Position numbers and translations under genes: made by a program. From assembly GCA_034660015.1 (NCBI GenBank), contig JAYEII010000066.1:1-9628 (forward strand): DNA of 9,628 nt, written 5' to 3'. Origin of the DNA: QEXZ01 sp034660015. Lineage in GTDB: Archaea; Halobacteriota; Syntropharchaeia; Alkanophagales; Methanospirareceae. Of the stretch, positions 5,357 through 9,628 are shown piece by piece. The notes beneath the pieces are model-generated. The model saw nothing but the letters and a program-made list of their open reading frames with translations, did not search any database and was not told the DNA's origin. Within the stretch, counting starts at the first letter, position 1; every line of letters begins with the position of its first letter.

Positions 5357-6469
5357 TTACGTGGATTCAAACCTTCCCTCAAGCTTCTTCAACACATCTG
5401 GCAGTGTCGTATACTCCATCTCCTCTACAGGCAGCCGATGTGGCTCAAACGGTCCATGCGCCCTCATGTAATCCGCTACCTCCTGCGCCTTTCTTCTTGA
5501 GAGGTCAAAAGCGGGGTCGTCAAACAAATCTGCAGTCCCCACTAACCTGCCATGGCTTATCTGGAATCCAGCAGCAATAACTCGTGGCGGTCCGTCAAAT
5601 CGAGTGCATTGCGAATATTTAAAAGGAACGGGCATTATAGGTCCGTTATGTGAACCTCGCATCCAGCCACTGACTAAATAGGGCAGTGAAAACGGCTCTA
5701 AAACCTCGCCCAACGCCGGCAATCCCCCCTGTGCTCGCACCAATGCCACAGGGTCATCCTTACCCACGTATTTACCTGCAGTAAAGAACAATTTCTCGGT
5801 GCTTATCGCCGCTACTGGCTCCTCTTCCGGTATAGGACTCGATCCTTTCGGAAACACGCGTTTTATCACGTACTTGCTCTTCGCACCTATCAACGCTAAC
5901 AGCGAATACAACTCTTCCGGGCATTTCAAAAACACTTTCTTCTTCTCTTTTATGTCCCAGACCTCAAACACGAACCCGTCGTGCATCGTGGGGTCTATGA
6001 CAAGCCCTGCGGTATTGAACGGGTCAGCGAAGATTTTGTATATCGGGTAATTAAACGCACCGGGCTCGGTCTTGTCCATCATAAACGCGACCAACGGCTC
6101 TGACCCCCGCTCCACAAATTCCATCTCCGCTATCCCAGGTCCCATCCCGCGGATGTTCCCGCTGAACGCATCCACTAACAAATCCTGCCCCGCACCGTGC
6201 AGCTTCAACTCCTTCGCCACTTCCGTCGCCGCTTCAAACGTCTCCCACGCCAACGCGTGTATCTCTTCTGCATCTACGCCTTTCCTGTGACTCATCAGCA
6301 ACTCCAGGTCGTCACCTGCATTTAAGACGTGATAACTCACGAGCAACCCTTCTTTCTTCGCCTTCTCCATCCACTCTCTCGCCTTCTCCTTCAACTCAGG
6401 GCGCACAGTCGAATGCCCTGGAAATCCCCCAACGTCCGCCTTTATCAGGCTTATGGTTATTTTCTCCAT
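5357..6469 (-). CDS. fbp: Class V fructose-1,6-bisphosphate aldolase/phosphatase
   Basis: This bifunctional archaeal enzyme condenses dihydroxyacetone phosphate with glyceraldehyde-3-phosphate and dephosphorylates the product to fructose-6-phosphate, committing carbon to gluconeogenesis. The 370-residue product is full length. Magnesium ligands are visible: Asp12 and His19 in IKADVGGFPGH, and Asp53-Asp54 in NAGDD. AGQDLL and SGNIRGMGPG follow, with Lys133 in DKTEPGAF. The YVGK motif gives Tyr234 and Lys237, which correspond to the aldolase Tyr229 and Schiff-base Lys232 described for this family. Tyr353 in MEYTTLP corresponds to Tyr348 of the phosphatase state. All key residues are kept, so it should be active. 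A GAAGGA element lies about 9 nt before the ATG. It is preceded by a TPR gene and a 45-codon small gene on the same strand. Confidence 0.97.
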   Translation of the reverse strand: MEKITISLIKADVGGFPGHSTVRPELKEKAREWMEKAKKEGLLVSYHVLNAGDDLELLMSHRKGVDAEEIHALAWETFEAATEVAKELKLHGAGQDLLVDAFSGNIRGMGPGIAEMEFVERGSEPLVAFMMDKTEPGAFNYPIYKIFADPFNTAGLVIDPTMHDGFVFEVWDIKEKKKVFLKCPEELYSLLALIGAKSKYVIKRVFPKGSSPIPEEEPVAAISTEKLFFTAGKYVGKDDPVALVRAQGGLPALGEVLEPFSLPYLVSGWMRGSHNGPIMPVPFKYSQCTRFDGPPRVIAAGFQISHGRLVGTADLFDDPAFDLSRRKAQEVADYMRAHGPFEPHRLPVEEMEYTTLPDVLKKLEGRFEST

Positions 6470-6506
6470 TTTTCAGTCCTTCTCTTCTTTTTCTTTTTTA
6501 TTGATT

Positions 6507-6644
6507 TCAAATTCCATCCTCACCACGCATCCTTTTTAACAGTTTATCCGCCTTTTTTCTATCCCTTGGTATTACGTTAACTACACTTATTATATCATTT
6601 TCCTTCTCATATATCTTTGCATAGTTGGTGATGAATACCTTCAT
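6507..6644 (-). CDS. Hypothetical 45-residue protein upstream of fbp
   Basis: A short frame from ATG 6644 to TGA 6507 encodes 45 residues, beginning MKVFITNYAKIYEKENDII and ending KLLKRMRGEDGI. It starts 9 nt after the stop of the TPR gene and ends 37 nt before fbp, all on the minus strand, so it fits neatly into the operon spacing. The composition is protein-like: a beta-like hydrophobic start, a VVNVIP strand and a basic helix. No family is recognised. It could be a small partner of its neighbours or the surviving start of a longer gene. No clear Shine-Dalgarno precedes it. Confidence 0.5.
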   Translation of the reverse strand: MKVFITNYAKIYEKENDIISVVNVIPRDRKKADKLLKRMRGEDGI

Positions 6645-6653
6645 TTTTAAATT

Positions 6654-7100
6654 CTATAATTCTTGCATCCCCGCCGAGAGTATCCGCATCGCCTCTTCGT
6701 CCCGGCGTTTATGTTCTTGCTTTAACATATCTCCGCGCTTGAAATACTCCTCAGCTTTTTCCTCATCGCCCATCCTTCGGTAAAGCAGTCCAAGATTGTG
6801 GCAAGTTGATATACCTTCATCCATCAGATAGTCGCGGAGGTTCAGTGCTGCATTAAAGAACCCGATTGCCATTTCGTATTCTTCTAAGCTTACATAAGCC
6901 GCACCACAATCGTTACAAGCCTTAGCCAATGTAGGACGCCTCGGCTCTTTCTTTACTATCTCTTTGTAAACTTCTATTGCTTCCTCATATTTCCCTTCCC
7001 CAAGATATTCCTCTCCGACGGTAAGCAACTCTTCTGCGGTCTTTTCTTCCTCATCCTCATTATCCCTCTTTTTCTCTTCCTCTTTTTCCACCATCGTCAT
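6654..7100 (-). CDS. TPR-repeat protein, 148 residues
   Basis: The N-terminal 21 residues are almost entirely Glu/Lys/Asp. They are followed by three tetratricopeptide-like units at about 22-55 (LLTVGEEYLGEGKYEEAIEV), 59-92 (ACNDCGAAYVSLEEYEMAIGFF) and 98-131 (CHNLGLLYRRMGDEEKAEEYF), and a polar helical end. Nothing suggests an enzyme, signal peptide or membrane segment, so a scaffold or adaptor role is the best inference. Two ATGs, codons 1 and 3, are possible starts. The upstream region (minus strand TTATTTGTAA around 7128) could be a TATA box giving a near-leaderless message. It is first in a same-strand run with the 45-residue protein and fbp, and just beside the assembly gap. Confidence 0.85.
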   Translation of the reverse strand: MTMVEKEEEKKRDNEDEEEKTAEELLTVGEEYLGEGKYEEAIEVYKEIVKKEPRRPTLAKACNDCGAAYVSLEEYEMAIGFFNAALNLRDYLMDEGISTCHNLGLLYRRMGDEEKAEEYFKRGDMLKQEHKRRDEEAMRILSAGMQEL

Positions 7101-7137
7101 CGTATTACCAATAAGATAAGATTACAAATAACTAACC

Positions 7138-7237
7138 NNNNNNNNNNNNNNNNNNNNNNNNNNNNNNNNNNNNNNNNNNNNNNNNNNNNNNNNNNNNNNN
7201 NNNNNNNNNNNNNNNNNNNNNNNNNNNNNNNNNNNNN
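7138..7237. other. Assembly gap (100 Ns)
   Basis: Exactly 100 undetermined bases occur, the usual placeholder for a scaffold join of unknown size. The C-terminus of the HAD protein and any gene between it and the TPR gene are hidden. Adjacency across this point should not be trusted. Confidence 0.99.
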
Positions 7238-8076
7238 GCACATAAGGGATAAAGAAATCTCATATCAACAGATGCAAGCCCTACATTGGCATAAGGAACG
7301 GCATATTCGTTACCGTTGAATACAACTGATATTCCACCGTGCGTTGCCACCTCGTTCAGCATCTTGTAATCGGTGATACTATCCCCTACTGCGATGACAT
7401 TGCTTAGCGCCTCTCCTTTATCTTTCGCTATCTCTCGCAATGCCTCTGCCTTTCGTTCCCCGCCCACTACCCGTGTATCGAATATATTATATCCCAAAGC
7501 CGGGAGTTGATGGAAAAAGAAATCATCCAGGCGACTTACTATGGGTTCAGGTTTGTCAATGTGTGAATAAAGCTCAATTATGTCTTCTTCCGCTTTTTTT
7601 ACGGTATACAAATATTTCTTTGGTAAAGCTTTCTTTTCGCGAAGCGTTTTTGATAAAACTTTTCTTAAAAGTTTTAAAGAAAGGTTCGTGCATATAATTC
7701 GCCCAGGTTCAATTCCCAGCTTACGACCCACATTGTAGGCGTGGTATTCGTAACTTGTTGATATGATGTAGATGTCCCAACTTTCAGCCTGTAAGAGCCC
7801 AACCAACTCTTTTGCTCCTTCTACTATCTTTGCGCGCTCGGATACCGCCTTTATGTCGTTTTCGGTTACGCCGTGAAGGAGAAGAAAAGGGACGATTAAG
7901 GCGAGGGTATCCCCGGGCTCGTAGCCTTCTCTGCCCTCCATTGAGATAATATCGTCATATTTGCTTATAACCTCAAAAATGAAAGCGCCTTTTTCGCCTA
8001 TGCCTTTCATCACCTCATAAGCATTGTCCTGCGGCGATAGTGGACCTTCGAGGTCAAAGAAAATTGTTTTCCTCAT
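7238..8076 (-). CDS. EhaR-like HAD-superfamily protein, 3' end lost in gap
   Basis: The 279 visible residues form a haloacid dehalogenase-like phosphohydrolase. Motif I is IFFDLEGPLSPQDN with Asp8, and the usual second Asp is replaced by Glu10. Motif II lies near IISTS (104-108). Lys209 in GERKAEAL suits motif III. Motif IV is AVGDSITD with Asp232 and Asp236. The DLEGPLSPQDNAYE start and the RYDD/GYEPGDTL-like continuation (KYDD 39-42, GYEPGDTLALIVPFLL 51-66) resemble the proteins annotated as energy-converting hydrogenase A subunit R in methanogens. No Eha membrane or hydrogenase gene is visible here, so a hydrogenase role is only a label; the substrate is unknown. The ATG at 8076 is about 2 nt from the predicted transcript start. 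Divergent from the DtxR-family gene. Confidence 0.85.
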
Positions 8077-8097
8077 CGAAACGGTAAAAAGTCGGGA

Positions 8098-8108
8098 TTT
8101 TAAATAAA
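8098..8108 (-). promoter_or_regulatory. TATA box of the EhaR-like gene
   Basis: The minus strand reads TTTATTTAAAA. Its centre is about 27 nt upstream of the ATG at 8076, so transcription should begin at or within 2-3 nt of the start codon, giving a leaderless message. It lies within the 92-nt divergent spacer shared with the metalloregulator. Confidence 0.55.
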
Positions 8109-8130
8109 CATCTTTTTTAAAAAAAAACAG

Positions 8131-8145
8131 AAAGATTTAAATATA
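8131..8145 (+). promoter_or_regulatory. BRE and TATA box of the DtxR-family gene
   Basis: The sequence AAAGATTTAAATATA carries a purine-rich BRE and an AT-rich TATA box. The predicted start, about 25 nt downstream of the box centre, is near 8165, only a few bases before the ATG at 8169. No Shine-Dalgarno is present, in keeping with a leaderless or nearly leaderless mRNA. Confidence 0.65.
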
Positions 8146-8157
8146 GGGTGTCCTAAC
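8143..8157 (+). promoter_or_regulatory. Candidate DtxR-type operator, autoregulatory
   Basis: ATAGGGTGTCCTAAC contains the palindrome TAGG-GTGT-CCTA, close to the TTAGGnnnnCCTAA core of DtxR/IdeR/MDR1-type sites. It abuts the TATA box and ends before the predicted start, so bound protein would block initiation. It shares TAGGGTnnCCTAA with the site at 8727-8744. Confidence 0.65.
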
Positions 8158-8168
8158 AATATTAGATT

Positions 8169-8645
8169 ATGCTAAGTCGAAAAGCGGAAGACTATCTCGA
8201 AGCGATTCTGAACATCGAGGAAAAGAAGGGATATACGAGGATAAAGGATATTGCATTAGCGTTAAACGTCAAGCCCTCAAGCGTTGTGGAGATGGTAAAG
8301 CGGCTGGACGACAGAGGTTTCGTTAACTACCGAAAATACGATGGCATTACCCTGACACCAAAAGGGGCGGAGATAGGAAAAGCCGTATGGGGACGGCACA
8401 CCACGATAAGGGCGTTTCTGGAAATAATAAAAGTGCCGGAGCCAACCGCGGATAAAGATGCGTGCATAATCGAGCACGAGTTGGAATCGAAAACAATAGA
8501 GCAGATAAGGAATTTAGTGGACTTTGTAAAATCTGCACCCGACTATCCACAGTGGCTGGAGCATTTTGAGGTGTTCTGCGCTACCGGCGTGCATCCCTGC
8601 GTGGAAGAGAAACGAAAAGGGAAAGGGCATCGGTTGTCTAATTAA
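8169..8645 (+). CDS. DtxR/MntR-family metal-dependent transcriptional regulator
   Basis: The 158-residue cytoplasmic regulator has an N-terminal winged helix (about 1-65; recognition helix near KPSSVVEMVKRLDDRG at 35-50) and a helical metal/dimer domain (about 66-130), with no SH3-like third domain. It aligns without gaps to Bacillus MntR numbering at the metal site: Asp8, Glu11, His77, Glu102 and His103 are kept, but MntR Glu99 is Cys99, as in iron-sensing DtxR/IdeR (Cys102). The tail adds Cys137, His142, Cys144 and His154 in FCATGVHPC and after. It probably represses in the presence of Fe(II) or Mn(II). A matching palindrome in its promoter suggests autoregulation, and a second before the next gene suggests it controls that too. 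Confidence 0.93.
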   Translation: MLSRKAEDYLEAILNIEEKKGYTRIKDIALALNVKPSSVVEMVKRLDDRGFVNYRKYDGITLTPKGAEIGKAVWGRHTTIRAFLEIIKVPEPTADKDACIIEHELESKTIEQIRNLVDFVKSAPDYPQWLEHFEVFCATGVHPCVEEKRKGKGHRLSN

Positions 8646-8656
8646 AACCGAACTTA

Positions 8657-8713
8657 TTTAGGCTCCCTTTGCCAAAACCAAACGGTTTTAGGGTGAGTTA
8701 TTTATGTGCCTAA
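8657..8713 (+). promoter_or_regulatory. DtxR-type half-sites around a TATA box
   Basis: Half-sites TTTAGG (8657-8662), TTTAGG (8687-8692) and CCTAA (8709-8713) occur in the short space after the regulator gene. The last two flank TTATTTAT (8698-8705), a candidate TATA box whose predicted start is near 8727, at the edge of the full palindrome. The spacing of half-sites is irregular, so individual ones may be chance. Confidence 0.4.
8674..8689 (+). terminator. Weak hairpin after the DtxR-family gene
   Basis: AAAACC-AAAC-GGTTTT forms a 6-bp stem with a 4-nt loop, 29 nt after the stop codon. It ends in four Ts followed by AGGG, so it is a poor terminator on its own; it may simply overlap the half-site at 8687. 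Confidence 0.25.
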
Positions 8714-8726
8714 CAACATATCCTGT

Positions 8727-8744
8727 ATTTAGGGTAACCTAAAT
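8727..8744 (+). promoter_or_regulatory. Strong candidate DtxR-type operator before the small protein gene
   Basis: ATTTAGG-GTAA-CCTAAAT is a perfect inverted repeat with 7-bp arms and a 4-nt spacer, matching the core of DtxR/IdeR-family boxes. It overlaps the predicted transcription start and ends 22 nt before the ATG at 8767. It is the better of the two copies of the TAGGGTnnCCTAA motif in this window. Confidence 0.75.
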
Positions 8745-8766
8745 CCGAACAGAGGAGGATATGCAA

Positions 8767-8949
8767 ATGGACGAAATGGAGATGGCAAGGTTGATGAAGG
8801 AGCTGACGAAGCTGCTTCAGAATACGTCGGTGTCTAAAGAAGAGGCTGAAGGCTGTTTGGGCATGGACTTAGATGAACGGTTTGAGGCGATAAAACGTGA
8901 GTTAGGCTCGTGGTTTATTGAAGGCTATCTGCTTTATCAAGCGTCATAG
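8767..8949 (+). CDS. Small helical protein under a DtxR-type operator, unrecognised
   Basis: The product is 60 residues from ATG 8767, or 62 from ATG 8761. I prefer 8767 because the strong Shine-Dalgarno GAGGAGG lies 8-9 nt before it but only 2-3 nt before 8761. It is acidic and apparently all-helical (MEMARLMKELTKLLQ, then SKEEAEGCLGMDLDERFEAIKREL), with a single cysteine and an apolar aromatic C-terminus (SWFIEGYLLYQAS). No membrane segment, known metal motif or family is recognised, and it is not FeoA-like. The upstream palindrome makes it a probable target of the neighbouring regulator. The next gene starts 41 nt later with its own ribosome-binding site, so the two are probably cotranscribed. 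Confidence 0.75.
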   Translation: MDEMEMARLMKELTKLLQNTSVSKEEAEGCLGMDLDERFEAIKRELGSWFIEGYLLYQAS

Positions 8950-8990
8950 GTGCTTATTTCAAGCAATAGAAGGAGGCGGAACAATAAAAA

Positions 8991-9628
8991 ATGGCGGTGG
9001 GAGAAGGAGCAGGGAATGGGATTGGAGCTGGAACGGGAAAGAGAAGAATCTGGGAATTTCAGTCTTCTACAACCTGTCGAGTCCTTGGATTAAGCTTCGA
9101 TGAGAAAGAGCTGAAGAAGATATTTAAGGAATTAAAACTCAGCCATGACAATCTGTATCCAACGGCATTCAAAATGCATCAGCATCTGGCTCAGGTATGC
9201 GGGACACAAAATCAGCATGCTAAACGAATAGAAAAGATGTTAGACCGGCAATTTGCAGCATATAAGAACAAACCCGGGATTGCTGACCCACAAAAAATCT
9301 GTGACTTTATTGAGTGCAATAATGGGGCCGAGGCGGGTGGAGATACATTTAAAGATATCCCTATCTCCGCTCTTATCTGGTTCGCTGCACGTAATGTAAC
9401 GGATAAAACTAATGGCAATGGCAATAGCAAAGCAATCGAGACGAGGATTTATACCGCGCTTCATCTGAGAGAGCATCAAGCGTTGCGATTTTACGATGAC
9501 CTTTCCCGTAAGCTGCCCGGTGGCAAAGTGGAAAACGTAATGAACGAGCTAAGAACGGCGTTAGAAACAAATGACCGGCTTCAGCGTAATTATAAACGGT
9601 TGGAGCAGAAGAGGGATGAACTGATTTC
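8991..9628 (+). CDS. Unrecognised protein of at least 212 residues, 3' end outside window
   Basis: Hand translation from ATG 8991 stays open to the window end. The N-terminus is glycine-rich (VGEGAGNGIGAGTG), followed by RRIWEFQSSTTCRVLGLSF and a helix rich in Lys/Glu. Then come many His/Gln residues (MHQHLAQVCGTQNQH, about 64-78), KICDFIECNNG (about 104-114), an apolar patch ISALIWFAARNV (about 125-136), an Asn/Gly linker, and a long charged helix at the C-terminal end (about 180-212) that looks like a coiled coil. Cysteines occur near 29, 70, 105 and 110. I recognise no family and no signal peptide. A GGAGG element lies 14 nt upstream, a long spacing. The gene follows the operator-controlled small gene on the same strand. 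Confidence 0.8.
   Translation, partial: MAVGEGAGNGIGAGTGKRRIWEFQSSTTCRVLGLSFDEKELKKIFKELKLSHDNLYPTAFKMHQHLAQVCGTQNQHAKRIEKMLDRQFAAYKNKPGIADPQKICDFIECNNGAEAGGDTFKDIPISALIWFAARNVTDKTNGNGNSKAIETRIYTALHLREHQALRFYDDLSRKLPGGKVENVMNELRTALETNDRLQRNYKRLEQKRDELI

Noticed and set aside
5116..5382. 88-codon minus-strand frame overlapping the fbp end
   Set aside because: It overlaps the end of fbp and has an unstructured, Ser/Arg/Cys-rich composition; the alternative frame at 5085-5315 looks far more like a protein.
6473..6517. 14-codon frame (MEFEINKKEKEEKD) overlapping the end of the 45-residue gene, with a GGTGAGG element
   Set aside because: It is too short and low in complexity to support as a gene; the purine-rich stretch is expected upstream of fbp.
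9212..9479. Two minus-strand frames of 72 and 79 codons
   Set aside because: They lie antisense to the open frame from 8991, which has a start, a ribosome-binding site and protein-like composition.

Overview
The window is archaeal. It carries a eukaryote-like RNA polymerase and ribosomal protein cluster (eL18, uL13, uS9, Rpo10, Rpo6), TATA-box promoters with near-zero leader lengths, a tRNA-Pro without encoded CCA, a class V fructose-1,6-bisphosphate aldolase/phosphatase, and formylmethanofuran:tetrahydromethanopterin formyltransferase (Ftr). Ftr together with an EhaR-like HAD protein points to a euryarchaeon of the methanogen/methane-oxidiser type. An ANME-1-like lineage fits but cannot be proven from this sequence. 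A run of 100 Ns (7138-7237) marks a scaffold gap, so this is a draft or metagenome assembly.

Layout. Positions 1-2580, all on the minus strand, hold one apparent transcription unit read in the order rpl18e, rpl13, rps9, rpoN, tRNA-Pro(CGG), rpoK, trpA. It is driven by a TATA box near 2573-2580. The tRNA gene lies between the two RNA polymerase subunit genes, and the tryptophan synthase alpha gene starts 1 nt after rpoK and runs off the left edge. Positions 2590-2870 hold the broken N-terminus of an archaeal P-loop ATPase that still has a good promoter. Positions 2910-3105 form an inverted-repeat-bounded AT-rich stretch that touches the ftr stop codon. ftr (3101-3997) stands alone and has related direct repeats on both sides; the upstream copy is interrupted by a pair of small hairpins.

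Positions 4140-7100, again minus strand, hold a run read as: TPR protein, 45-residue small protein, fbp (gluconeogenesis), small membrane protein, zinc-finger plus TPR protein. After the gap comes an EhaR-like HAD protein (7238-8076, minus). It is divergent from a DtxR/MntR-family metalloregulator (8169-8645, plus), and both promoters look leaderless.

The right end (8646-9628, plus) is the least ordinary part. The regulator has a metal site that mixes MntR-type and DtxR-type ligands. A near-identical palindrome of the form TAGGGTnnCCTAA sits in its own promoter and again, with extra half-sites, in front of a roughly 60-residue small protein. That is followed by an unrecognised gene of at least 212 residues that leaves the window. 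I read this as a metal-responsive locus with an unknown output.
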